In this document: positions 38,728-47,098 of the stretch, piece by piece
Layout of the letters: each line of letters begins with the position of its first letter
Numbering within the stretch: the first letter of the stretch is position 1
Assembly: GCF_012927115.1 (NCBI RefSeq)
Contig: NZ_JABBFY010000003.1
Span: 186,001 to 250,000, forward strand
Origin: Sphingomonas sp. G-3-2-10
GTDB taxonomy: Bacteria > Pseudomonadota > Alphaproteobacteria > Sphingomonadales > Sphingomonadaceae
DNA length: 64,000 nt
Direction of reading: 5' to 3'
The notes under the pieces: generated by a model
Database searches by the model: none
What the model was told of the DNA's origin: nothing
Seen by the model: only the letters and a program-made list of their open reading frames with translations
Translations under genes and position numbers: made by a program

Positions 38728-39993
38728 ATGTTCAAGGTTGTGTCGTGGCCGGTTTCGATCGGCTGTCTGCTTCTGGCGGCCTGTCTGGGCCTGGCGGCTG
38801 CGCTCGAGCTGCCCGCCCATGCCACCGGAAACCAGCCCACGGCCCGCCCGACGGTCGAGGAAACCCTGCAGGACGGGCTGGCGGCATTCGAGCGGCAGGA
38901 TTACCCGACCGCCTTTCGCATCCTGAAGAAATGGGCCGAACGCGGCGATCCGACCGCGCAGGACGTGCTGGCTTACATGTATGAAAACGGATGGGGCGCG
39001 GACGTCGACCACAAGATGGCGGTGTTCTGGTACAGAAAGGCCGCGGCGCAGGGCGCGACTCCTTCCGAATCCAGCCTTGGCCGAATGTATGAGGCTGGAT
39101 TCGGCGTCGAGCGGAATCCCTCCTATGCGGCCTGGTGGTACAAGAAGGCCGCCGACAAGAACTATCCGGGCGCTCGCGACCGGCTGAACGCACTGCTCAG
39201 AGCCGGCGTCATGATTGCGCAGCCTCCCGAACCTGCCCTCACCCGCCAGGCCAGCGCGCCTGCGCCCCGACCGGCAGCCCGCATGGTCGCATCTCCGCCC
39301 GCGGGCGGCAGGCCGATCTGGCCGACGGGGATGGAGCCGGGCAATCTCTATTTCGTCAACAACCCCAATCGAACAATTTATAGCAACTCGCCGCCGATAA
39401 TGGTGTCCGCGCGGAGCGCTCCGGAGGCGCTCAGCCGGATCGATCAGGCCGAACGGGCTTGGCACGCAGAACGCGGCAGGGCCGGGCTCGCCAAGCCCTT
39501 TCAGGTCATCGCCGGCGGCGAATGCATCGGCCCAGCCTGGGGGGCAATCGTCGGCGCCGCGAGTTCCGCCGGCAAACCTGTCTGGGGCGCTGGTTGCGGC
39601 AAGACCCCGGCCGAGGCGTTCGAGCTGGCCTATGCCAATTGCGAACGCACCGGGACCGCGTGCAAGACCGTCAACACCTGGATCGCCTATCTGGGGCTGA
39701 GTGGCAGCAGTTCGTGGAACGGCACCTATTGCGAGAGCGGCTGTTATCCGGACGGGGAGGTGCGCTTCGCATCCTTCGCCGCCTATGCTGCGACCAGCTT
39801 CACCGATGGGCCGAGGCTGGGCGGTATGGCCGATACGCTCGCTACGTTCGGCGCGCCCTGCGTCGTCGGGCAGACCTGCTTTTACACCTCGGTATCGTCC
39901 GCCTGCCACTTCAACACGCCGATGCATCTTCGCACGGAGAAGTGCAGCGCCGCCGCGCTGACGCGGAACGGTTATAGCGGCACGATACGCTGA
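38728..39993 (+). CDS. Sel1-repeat protein, secreted or lipoprotein
   Basis: 421 residues from ATG 38728 after GGGGGAGGGG. The N-terminus is a signal sequence; CLLLAAC could be a lipobox, and an AHA site follows. Residues about 45-150 hold Sel1/TPR-like repeats (A...G...AQ..LA.MYE.G.G with WYRKAA and WYKKAA). The C-terminal half has many Cys residues (GGEC, GCGK, NCERTG, CKTV, YCESGCY) and a WGAIVGAASS.GK region that recalls DUF4189-like stress domains; this last point is uncertain. Probably periplasmic, disulfide-containing, protein-binding. Relation to catabolism unknown. Confidence 0.72.
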   Translation: MFKVVSWPVSIGCLLLAACLGLAAALELPAHATGNQPTARPTVEETLQDGLAAFERQDYPTAFRILKKWAERGDPTAQDVLAYMYENGWGADVDHKMAVFWYRKAAAQGATPSESSLGRMYEAGFGVERNPSYAAWWYKKAADKNYPGARDRLNALLRAGVMIAQPPEPALTRQASAPAPRPAARMVASPPAGGRPIWPTGMEPGNLYFVNNPNRTIYSNSPPIMVSARSAPEALSRIDQAERAWHAERGRAGLAKPFQVIAGGECIGPAWGAIVGAASSAGKPVWGAGCGKTPAEAFELAYANCERTGTACKTVNTWIAYLGLSGSSSWNGTYCESGCYPDGEVRFASFAAYAATSFTDGPRLGGMADTLATFGAPCVVGQTCFYTSVSSACHFNTPMHLRTEKCSAAALTRNGYSGTIR

Positions 39994-40025
39994 GGCGTCG
40001 GGCGGGACGAACGCCCGCCCGCCTC
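39992..40025. terminator. Hairpin between convergent genes
   Basis: Arms 39992-40004 and 40012-40025 pair (GAGGCG...GGGCG with CGCCC...CGCCTC, one or two mismatches). It spans both stop codons and could end transcription from either side, but has no T-run. Confidence 0.4.
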
Positions 40026-41139
40026 ACAACAGCCGCGGGTCGATCGTCACGACCGTGCGGATATCCTCCGCCTTCTCGGCATTGGCGAAGGCTTCGCGGA
40101 TGTCGGTCAGCGGATATTTATGGCCGACCAGCTCGTCGAGCTTCAGCCGGCCGCTCTGGTAGAGATCGATGATCCGGGGAATTTCGCGGCCGGGGATGTT
40201 GTGGCCGCCGAGGCAGCCGAGCAGGCGGCGGTCGAACATCAGGCCGGCGTTCACCGCGATATCCTCGCCCCACGGCACCACGCCGATCATCACCACCGCA
40301 CCGCCGCGCGCGGTCATGGCGAGACCCTGTTGAATCAGCGCCTTGCTGCCGACGACTTCGAACGCATAATCGACTCCGCGCGGAACGATCTGTTTTACCG
40401 CGGCGATGTTCTCCGCGCCGTCGTCGCTGGCGGTCAGGCAATGCGTCGCGCCGAGATTGGCGGCGAGGTCGAGCTTGGCCGGGTTCCTGTCGATCGCGAT
40501 CACCCGGGTGGCCCCGGCGATGCGCGCGCCCTGGATCACGCTCATCCCCACGCCGCCGCATCCGATCACTGCGACGGTCGCGCCGGGGCGGACATCGGCG
40601 ACGTTGAACACCGCGCCGAGGCCGGTGGTGAGCGCGCAGGCGGTGATGCACAGCGTGTCGAGCGGCAGGTCCGGCTTGACCTTCACGATCATCGATCGCC
40701 GCACCACTGCATATTCGGCCATCGAGCCGACCCCGACAAAGGGATAGGCGGGCGTGCCGTTCAGGCTGAGCCGGGTGCTGCCGTCGGGCATCTCGCCATA
40801 GACGCTGCGCATTTCCGGCCCCTCGCAGAAATGGAGCTTGCCCGAGCTGCAGGTGCCGCACAGGCCGCACGGGCCGTACATCGCGATCACTACCGGGTCG
40901 CCGCGCTTGAGATCGGTGATGCCTTCGCCGACTTCCTCGATGACGCCGGCGCCTTCATGGCCCAGTACCATCGGCATGTTCTTGAGGACGTTCGCCTTGC
41001 CGTGGACCGCATGGACATCGGATCCGCAGACGCCGGAAGCGGCGATGCGGACCAGTACTTCGCCCGCGCGCGGGGCGGAGACGGTGACGTCCTCCAACAC
41101 CGGGCCTCGGGTGAAATCATGCAACATGGCAGCGCGCAT
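40024..41139 (-). CDS. Zinc-dependent alcohol dehydrogenase (MDR family)
   Basis: 371 residues from ATG 41139 with GGAGGAGGAC before it. Catalytic zinc region SGVCGSD and GHEGAGVIEEVG, structural zinc cysteines CGLCGTC and the next Cys in HFC, NAD motif GCGGVGMSV. This is a class III-like medium-chain dehydrogenase. It probably oxidises an alcohol from side-chain cleavage or reduces the aldehyde. It faces away from the Ltp2-like operon, sharing a control region with two operator-like sites. Confidence 0.88.
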   Translation of the reverse strand: MRAAMLHDFTRGPVLEDVTVSAPRAGEVLVRIAASGVCGSDVHAVHGKANVLKNMPMVLGHEGAGVIEEVGEGITDLKRGDPVVIAMYGPCGLCGTCSSGKLHFCEGPEMRSVYGEMPDGSTRLSLNGTPAYPFVGVGSMAEYAVVRRSMIVKVKPDLPLDTLCITACALTTGLGAVFNVADVRPGATVAVIGCGGVGMSVIQGARIAGATRVIAIDRNPAKLDLAANLGATHCLTASDDGAENIAAVKQIVPRGVDYAFEVVGSKALIQQGLAMTARGGAVVMIGVVPWGEDIAVNAGLMFDRRLLGCLGGHNIPGREIPRIIDLYQSGRLKLDELVGHKYPLTDIREAFANAEKAEDIRTVVTIDPRLL

Positions 41140-41182
41140 CCCGTCCTCCTCCGTCTCTCTGTCGTTCGCCGACACCTAACGA

Positions 41183-41200
41183 TTTGATCGATCGCTTGTC
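41183..41200. promoter_or_regulatory. Weak operator-like site, half dyad
   Basis: TTTGATCGATCGCTTGTC keeps the right half of the consensus (CGATCGCTTG), 11 of 18 matches, close to the alcohol dehydrogenase start. Confidence 0.3.
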
Positions 41201-41238
41201 GAGTTTTTATCTCGTAAATTAGAGAATGGAGCGAATAT

Positions 41239-41256
41239 ACCAACCGAACGCTTGGC
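41239..41256. promoter_or_regulatory. KstR2-like operator copy in the ADH/Ltp2 divergent region
   Basis: ACCAACCGAACGCTTGGC, 15 of 18 matches, midway between the divergent alcohol dehydrogenase and Ltp2-like starts, so it could act on both. Confidence 0.6.
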
Positions 41257-41310
41257 AAATCTGAAATCGGCTGATATCCGCAATCCGACAAGAGGCGATT
41301 GGGGCAGAGG

Positions 41311-42468
41311 GTGAGCTTTTCCGGAAAGGCAGCGATCGCGGGCATCGGCTTCACCGAATTCTCGCGCAATTCGGGGGTGACGACGCTCACGCTGGCGCTG
41401 CGGGCGATCCGCGCCGCGCTCGACGATGCCGGCCTCTCGCCGGACGAGGTCGATGGCGTGGCCACGCACCGGGTCAGCGATTCCGCCGCGAGCATGACCG
41501 TCGCGCAGGCGTTCGGCATCCGCGACCTCAAATATTTCATCGACCATTTCGGCGGCGGCGGATCGTCGCATCAGGTGATCGGCCATGCGGCGATGGCGGT
41601 GACGGCGGGCGTGGCGGACTATGTCGTCTGCTATCGCGCGATCAATGCGCGATCGGCGTTCCGCATGGGCGGCACCGGGCGCGGCTTCGTGGACTCGCCC
41701 GAGACCCAGTATCAGGCGCCCTACGGCTATTACACGCCGCCCCAGCAATATGCGATGATCGCGCGGGCCTATATGGACCGCTATGGCGCGAACGAGCGGC
41801 ACTTCGGGGCCGTCGCGGTGAACCAGCGCGCCAACGCCCTGCTCAACGACCGCGCGATGATGCGCAAGCCGATGAGCTATGAGGATTATCTCGCCTCGCC
41901 CTGGATCGCCGAGCCGTTCCGGCTGCCCGATTGCTGCCTCGAGACCGATGTCGGCGTCGCGGTGGTGGTGTGCAGCGCCGAGCGGGCGCGCGACCTGCGC
42001 CAGCGCGCGGTGCTGATCGACGGCGCGACCTGGGGCGGCGGCGCGACGCTCTATTCGATCGGCGAGCCCGACCTGAACGTGTCGGGCGCGCGGCATATGG
42101 CGCCGCGGCTGTACCGGATGGCGGGGCTTAGCCCGGCCGATGTCGATGTCGCCATGCTGTACGACTGCTTCACCTTCGCGGTGTTGCTCCAACTGGAGGA
42201 TTACGGCTTTTGCGCGCGCGGCGAGGCCGGCGAGTTCGTGCTGAGCGGTGCGACCGCGATCGGCGGGACGCTGCCGGTCAACACACATGGCGGGTTCCTG
42301 TCCGAAGGCTATGCGCACGGCATGAACCACGTCGTCGAAGCGGTGATGCAGCTCCGCGGGCAGGCCGGGGCGCGGCAGGTGAAGGATGCGCGGATCGCGC
42401 TGAGCACGGGCGCGCCGGGCTATGTCGGCGGGGTGACCAGCGCGCTGCTGCTGAGGGGGGATGCATGA
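41311..42468 (+). CDS. Ltp2-like thiolase-fold aldolase subunit (copy 1)
   Basis: 385 residues from GTG 41311 (GGGG upstream); a TTG at 41299 is possible. It has the thiolase fold of lipid-transfer-type proteins and keeps patterns of mycobacterial Ltp2: AAIAGIG.TEFS.NSG, EVDGVAT, DCCLETD, LPVNTHGG and SEGYAHGMNH. Ltp2 with a DUF35 partner is the retro-aldolase that removes the last side-chain piece of steroids. The usual thiolase nucleophile Cys is absent (GGGGSSHQVIG). The adjacent DUF35 gene overlaps it by four bases, matching the known two-protein complex. The true substrate is inferred. Confidence 0.82.
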   Translation: MSFSGKAAIAGIGFTEFSRNSGVTTLTLALRAIRAALDDAGLSPDEVDGVATHRVSDSAASMTVAQAFGIRDLKYFIDHFGGGGSSHQVIGHAAMAVTAGVADYVVCYRAINARSAFRMGGTGRGFVDSPETQYQAPYGYYTPPQQYAMIARAYMDRYGANERHFGAVAVNQRANALLNDRAMMRKPMSYEDYLASPWIAEPFRLPDCCLETDVGVAVVVCSAERARDLRQRAVLIDGATWGGGATLYSIGEPDLNVSGARHMAPRLYRMAGLSPADVDVAMLYDCFTFAVLLQLEDYGFCARGEAGEFVLSGATAIGGTLPVNTHGGFLSEGYAHGMNHVVEAVMQLRGQAGARQVKDARIALSTGAPGYVGGVTSALLLRGDA

Positions 42469-42893
42469 CGCAAGTGACCGACCGGCCGATGCTGCCCGCC
42501 GATCCGGATTCGTCGCCCTACTGGGAAGCGATCGATCGCGGCGAGCTGCGTGTCCAGCGCTGCACCACCTGCGCCACATGGCGCTGGCCGGCGCGGGCGA
42601 TGTGCAACCATTGCTTCGGCTTCGATCATGACTGGCCGGCGGTGAGCGGCAAGGGAACGGTTGCGAGCTGGGTACGAACCCATCGCGCCTTCCTGCCGCA
42701 ATTCGCCGACGATCTGCCCTATGTGACGGTGACCGTCCGCCTCGCCGAGCAGCCGGACCTGCTGCTGGTGGGGCAGCTTGCCGATAGTCATGCCGAGCCC
42801 GAGCCCGAGCCCGAGATCGGGATGCCGGTGCGCGCGGTGTTTCGCGGCGTCTCCGAAGGGCGCGGCCTCGTCTTCTGGGAGCCCGAGGCATGA
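42465..42893 (+). CDS. DUF35 OB-fold zinc-ribbon partner of the Ltp2-like aldolase
   Basis: 142 residues. Rubredoxin-like zinc ribbon with two CxxC pairs (CTTC and CNHC) near residues 33-50, then an OB-fold that normally binds the acyl-CoA and contacts the aldolase. Coupled to the Ltp2-like gene before it and the cupin gene after it by ATGA overlaps. It is a stand-alone DUF35 protein, whereas the mycobacterial partner is the DUF35 domain of ChsH2, fused to a MaoC domain. Confidence 0.85.
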   Translation: MTQVTDRPMLPADPDSSPYWEAIDRGELRVQRCTTCATWRWPARAMCNHCFGFDHDWPAVSGKGTVASWVRTHRAFLPQFADDLPYVTVTVRLAEQPDLLLVGQLADSHAEPEPEPEIGMPVRAVFRGVSEGRGLVFWEPEA

Positions 42894-43351
42894 GCGAGAT
42901 CCCCGGCCCGCGCTACCGTCATGCCGATGACGAGGAATGGCGCGAAATCCGCGCGCAGCAGCATGGCGAGCGCCGCGTGTCGGTATGGGAGAAATGGCTG
43001 GAGTTCAGCCCGAATTGCATGACGCTGATCGGGCGCTGGGATCCGGGCATGATCGTCCACAAGCACGGCCATAACAGCCATCAGGTCGTCTATGTGCTAA
43101 AAGGCTCGATGATGTGCGGCGACACGCTGTGCACCGAGGGGATGCACATCACGCTGGACGAAGGCGCCGCGCTGGGGCCGCTGGTGGCGGGACCGGAAGG
43201 CGTCGAGCTGTTCGAAGTGATGTTCGGCGATCCGCGCTCCTGGCCCGCCGATCCCGAGGGGTTCGAAGCGTTGCTGGAGGAACGCGGCGCGGTGAAGCTG
43301 CCCAATCCGCCGCTCGTCTTCCCCGACTGGATCAGGGATTCGCGCAATTGA
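42890..43351 (+). CDS. Cupin-domain protein
   Basis: 153 residues with one cupin barrel: first motif KHGHNSHQVVYVLKG and second around GMHITLDEG. The His-rich first motif could bind a metal. Possible roles are an isomerase, a small dioxygenase or a ligand sensor; nothing in the sequence decides. It is the third gene of the Ltp2-like operon. Confidence 0.75.
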   Translation: MSEIPGPRYRHADDEEWREIRAQQHGERRVSVWEKWLEFSPNCMTLIGRWDPGMIVHKHGHNSHQVVYVLKGSMMCGDTLCTEGMHITLDEGAALGPLVAGPEGVELFEVMFGDPRSWPADPEGFEALLEERGAVKLPNPPLVFPDWIRDSRN

Positions 43352-43361
43352 TCGGCCGCGA

Positions 43362-44231
43362 ATGAGCGATACGCCGGACTGGTTCGCGGACGCGCTGGCG
43401 CAGGCGCCGGAGCGCAGCTTCATCGACGTGGAGGGCGCGGCGATCGAGCTGCTGGCCTGGGGCGAGCGCGGCAAGCCCGGGCTGATGCTGCTTCACGGCA
43501 GCGGCGCCCATGCCAGCTGGTGGCGGTTCATCGCGCCCTTCTTCGCCGCCGATTACCGTGTCGCCGCCATCTCATGGTCGGGCATGGGCAATTCGGGCTG
43601 GCGCGAGGAGTACAGCATCGAGCAGATGTCGCGCGAGGCGCTGGCGGGGGCGCGGGCGGCCGGGCTGTACGATCATGCCGACCTGCCGGTCTATGTCGCA
43701 CACAGCTTTGGCGGGGCGCCCTTGCTGCGGCTGGCGATCGACCATCCCGAGGCGATGCGCGCGGTGGTGATCGTCGATACCGCGGCCGAGCCGGACCTCG
43801 GTGCGATCGAGGCGCTGGAAAAGCCGTTCCGCGAGCAGCACCGGCCCTATGACGATCAGGGCGAAGCCAAGCAGCGTTTCCGCTTCCTGCCCGACGACGA
43901 ATATGCCCCGGCCTATATCCGCCGCTTCATTGGCGACGAGTCGCTGCGGTTCGACGAGGCTACCGAGCGGTGGATCTGGAAATTCGACCGTCAGCACTGG
44001 AAGCCGGGCGATCTGCGAACCAAACCCTGGGCGCTGGTGCCGCAACTCCGCGTGCCGGCGTCGTTCATTTACGGCGAGCATACCTCGCTCTTTTCGCCCG
44101 AAAGCATCGACCGGATTCGAGATGCGTCGGGGGAGCGGCCGCCGATCGAGATCGTGAAGGGGGCGGGTCATCATGTGATGATCGATCAGCCGCTGGCGTT
44201 CGTGGAGGCGCTGCGAGGCCTCTTGCCGTGA
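43362..44231 (+). CDS. Alpha/beta hydrolase
   Basis: 289 residues. Oxyanion loop LLHGSGAH, nucleophile elbow reading AHSFGG (first Gly of GxSxG replaced by Ala), and the C-terminal His in GAGHHVM. Fourth in the operon; its stop overlaps the SDR start. It may hydrolyse an ester, thioester or C-C bond of a pathway intermediate. Confidence 0.83.
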   Translation: MSDTPDWFADALAQAPERSFIDVEGAAIELLAWGERGKPGLMLLHGSGAHASWWRFIAPFFAADYRVAAISWSGMGNSGWREEYSIEQMSREALAGARAAGLYDHADLPVYVAHSFGGAPLLRLAIDHPEAMRAVVIVDTAAEPDLGAIEALEKPFREQHRPYDDQGEAKQRFRFLPDDEYAPAYIRRFIGDESLRFDEATERWIWKFDRQHWKPGDLRTKPWALVPQLRVPASFIYGEHTSLFSPESIDRIRDASGERPPIEIVKGAGHHVMIDQPLAFVEALRGLLP

Positions 44232-45022
44232 TCCGGTTCGACGGGCAGGTCGCGGTGATCGTCGGTGCCGGCGCCGGGCTGGGCGCGACGCTGGCGCGCC
44301 GGTTTGCCGAGGCCGGAGCGGATATGGTGGTCGCGGCGCGGACCGCGGCTTCGCTGGAGGGCCCGTCGACAGCGGTGCGCGCCGCCGGGGGCCAGGTGCT
44401 CGCGGTCGAGACCGATATCGCCGATCCCGTTCAGGCCGAGCGGCTGGCGGCGGCGGCGATGGCGCGATTCGGCCGGATCGACGTGCTGGTCAACGCCGCT
44501 TTCCCCAACTCACCGCGCAGCCGGATCGTCGACCTGACGCCCGAGGGGCTGGAGGCATGGCGGCGGACGGTGGAGATCGGCGGGTACGGCACGCTGCTCG
44601 CCTGCCGCTTCGTCGCGCCCCACATGATCGCTGCCGGGCGTGGGGCGATCGTCAACGTGACTTCGATGTCCAGCCGGATCGGCTATGCCGAGCGCAGCGA
44701 CTATGGCGCGGGCAAGGGGCAGGGTCACCTGATCGCCCATGCGCTGGCGGACGAATTGGGGCCGCACGGCGTGCGCGTGAACTGCGTCGCGCCGGGGCAT
44801 ATCTGGAGCGCGGGGCTGGAGCGCTTCTACCGCGCGCAGGCGGAGAAGCATGGGACCACATTCGAGGACGTGCTCGCGGAGCATAACCGCGAAATGGCGC
44901 TGCGGCGGATCGTCACCGAGGACGAAGTCGCCAACGCGGTGCTGTTCCTTGCCTCCGACCTCGCGTCGGGCATTACCGGGGCGGTGATCGATGTGAACGC
45001 GGGGCACCAGTTCACGCCCTGA
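44228..45022 (+). CDS. Short-chain dehydrogenase/reductase
   Basis: 264 residues, GTG start. Cofactor motif reads VGAGAGLG, and the conserved NNAG of the family reads NAAF. The active site YGAGKG keeps Tyr and Lys. Last gene of the five-gene Ltp2-like operon, so probably a steroid or side-chain hydroxyl dehydrogenase; specificity unknown. Confidence 0.82.
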   Translation: MIRFDGQVAVIVGAGAGLGATLARRFAEAGADMVVAARTAASLEGPSTAVRAAGGQVLAVETDIADPVQAERLAAAAMARFGRIDVLVNAAFPNSPRSRIVDLTPEGLEAWRRTVEIGGYGTLLACRFVAPHMIAAGRGAIVNVTSMSSRIGYAERSDYGAGKGQGHLIAHALADELGPHGVRVNCVAPGHIWSAGLERFYRAQAEKHGTTFEDVLAEHNREMALRRIVTEDEVANAVLFLASDLASGITGAVIDVNAGHQFTP

Positions 45023-45026
45023 GTCG

Positions 45027-45953
45027 TCAGGTCCGGCCGGGCAGCTTCGCGATCACTTCCGCCCCGAAGCGTTCGACATTCTCGATGAACCCCGCACGGC
45101 TGGGTGCGGGCAGGGCGATCGCGCTCCAGGTGACACCGATCGCGGCGAGGGCGTGGAGTTGCTCGAGGATGGCGTCGGTCGGCGCCATTTCATGGCCCAT
45201 CATCATCTTGAACGGCACCATGCAGACGTCGAACGGCCGGGTGATCCCGGCCTGGCCGCGCAATTCCATCGCATAGTCGATCTTGATCCGCAGATCGTCG
45301 ATCGTGGCGATATCGTCGGTGCCGGTGATCGCGCTGAGCTTGCCCTTGGCGGGGAAGGGCGCCCAGCCGTCGCAATGGTTCACCGCGCGGCGAATCGCCA
45401 GCGCGCTGTTGCCGCCCGCCCAGATCGGCGGATGCGGTCGCTGGAGCGGCGCGGGACGGGCGATGTTGCCGGGCGCGTTGAAATGGAGGCCCTCGAATGC
45501 GACCGCTTCGCCGGTCCATGCGGCCTTCATCGCGGCGAGGGCTTCGTCGACCAGCTTGCCGCGCTGGGTGAAGTCGACGCCGAGCGCGGCAAACTCCTGC
45601 TGCATATAGCCCACGCCGACGCCCATGATCAGGCGGCCGTCCGAAAGGCGATCGATGCTGGCAACCGACTTCGCGGTGAGGAAGGGATTGCGATAGGCCA
45701 GCACGATCAGATGGGTGTGCAGCTTCAGCCGGGTGGTTGCCGCCGCCGCAAAGGACAGAGCGACGAACGGATCGAGCGCATGGTGTCCGCCATGATTGAT
45801 CCAGCCTTCCGCGGGGAAGGGATGATCGGTGACGTAGCAGGCGTCGGCGCCGCTCGCTTCGATCGCGCGGGCCAGGCTCGAAACGGCTTCGCCGGTCAGG
45901 AACTCGTCAGGCTGGGATACGTCCTCGATCGGCAGGTGCAGTGAAATCCGCAT
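45027..45953 (-). CDS. LLM-class flavin-dependent oxidoreductase (TIGR03619-like)
   Basis: 308 residues from ATG 45953 (AAGGGA upstream). TIM-barrel luciferase-like features: YVTDHPFP, GVGVGYMQQEF..LGVDF, PPIWAGGNS. Databases often label this group F420-dependent, but Sphingomonadales are not known for F420, so FMN with a separate flavin reductase (for example 63338) is more likely. Last gene of a minus-strand run starting at 50329. Confidence 0.82.
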   Translation of the reverse strand: MRISLHLPIEDVSQPDEFLTGEAVSSLARAIEASGADACYVTDHPFPAEGWINHGGHHALDPFVALSFAAAATTRLKLHTHLIVLAYRNPFLTAKSVASIDRLSDGRLIMGVGVGYMQQEFAALGVDFTQRGKLVDEALAAMKAAWTGEAVAFEGLHFNAPGNIARPAPLQRPHPPIWAGGNSALAIRRAVNHCDGWAPFPAKGKLSAITGTDDIATIDDLRIKIDYAMELRGQAGITRPFDVCMVPFKMMMGHEMAPTDAILEQLHALAAIGVTWSAIALPAPSRAGFIENVERFGAEVIAKLPGRT

Positions 45954-45964
45954 GGAGGGTCCCT

Positions 45965-47098
45965 TCAAAGGCATTCATAGATGGCGTCGAGCAGCGGGCC
46001 GTTGCGGCTGGTGTCGCCGGCGCCCGCGCAGACATTGGTGACGTATCCGAAGGCCAGCCCTGCCTCCGGATCGGCGAGACCGGCGGAGCCATAGGCGCCC
46101 TTGTGCCCGAACGGACGGTCGCCTGAATTGCGCGAGCCGAGCGTGATGCCGGCGGCGGGCAATTGGTACCCGCTGGCATAGGCGGATTCGACCTGCAGGC
46201 GGGAATCGAGGCCACGGCCCCGTTCGCTGGCGATGTCGCGCACGATGCCGGGCGGCAGCAGCGGGCTGTCGCCGCCGATCAGCGCGGCGTAGATCCGGGC
46301 AAGGCTGCGCGCGCTGGCATGGCCGCCCGCGCCGAGGATGTAGTTGCCGCGCCAGCCGCGCGAATTGGCGACGGCGGGCAGCAGGATGCGCGGATCGTCG
46401 ATCGAGGCGATATCGGCGAGGATCGCGTCGCCGCCGGTCGCCCAGCGAGGCTGGTCTTCGAACGCGTTGAGATCGGCGATCGCGCCGGGCGACAGATCGC
46501 TGCCGCGCCACGCGAAGGCCGCGCCCGCCGGACGATTGATTCGCGTGTCCAGCAGTACGTCCAACGGCTCGCCCGCGATGCGCAGGAGCAGTTCGCCGAC
46601 CAGCCAGCCGAAGGTGAGGCTGTGATAGCCATGCGGACTTTCGGGCGGGCGCGAGGCGGGCTGGGCGGCCAGCGCGTCGCAGACCGGTTGCCACGCCAGC
46701 GGATCGCCTTCGGGCGCGTCGGCGAGCGAGGTGAGGCCGGCCTGATGCGCGAGCAACTGGCGGACGGTGATCGCTTCCTTGCCGCCACCGGCGAATTCGG
46801 GCCACCAGCGCGCGACCGGCGCATCATAGTCCACGCCGCGCTCCTGCGCGACGATGTGGAACAGCGTGGCGAGGATGCCCTTGGTGCAGGAGAAGACGCA
46901 GGGCGCGCTGTCGGCGGTCCAAGCCACGCCTTCGCGTGCTTCACCGGCCCACAGATCGACCATCGGCATGCCGTTGACGAAGACGCTCAGCGCCGCGCCG
47001 CGTTCGTGCGGGCGATCGGGCGAAGGCTCGAAACTGTCGGCGAACAGCCGGGCGATCCGCGCAAAGGCGGCGTCGTGGCTGCCATGCACCGCGACCAT
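45965..47098 (-). CDS. Serine hydrolase, beta-lactamase/esterase family
   Basis: 377 residues. The Ser-x-x-Lys motif is S70-C-T-K73; the second motif Tyr appears in GYHSLTFG. It resembles EstB-type esterases and class C-like carboxylesterases rather than true beta-lactamases. The start overlaps the stop of the ligase gene upstream (ATGA). It could remove an ester group from a steroid conjugate. Confidence 0.8.
   Translation of the reverse strand: MVAVHGSHDAAFARIARLFADSFEPSPDRPHERGAALSVFVNGMPMVDLWAGEAREGVAWTADSAPCVFSCTKGILATLFHIVAQERGVDYDAPVARWWPEFAGGGKEAITVRQLLAHQAGLTSLADAPEGDPLAWQPVCDALAAQPASRPPESPHGYHSLTFGWLVGELLLRIAGEPLDVLLDTRINRPAGAAFAWRGSDLSPGAIADLNAFEDQPRWATGGDAILADIASIDDPRILLPAVANSRGWRGNYILGAGGHASARSLARIYAALIGGDSPLLPPGIVRDIASERGRGLDSRLQVESAYASGYQLPAAGITLGSRNSGDRPFGHKGAYGSAGLADPEAGLAFGYVTNVCAGAGDTSRNGPLLDAIYECL

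Noticed and set aside
45027..45953. F420-dependent oxidoreductase
   Set aside because: This is the usual automatic label for the subfamily, but F420 is not expected in this group and a flavin reductase is encoded nearby.
45965..47098. Beta-lactamase resistance gene
   Set aside because: The S-x-x-K motif is shared with esterases, there is no export signal, and the gene sits inside a catabolic operon.
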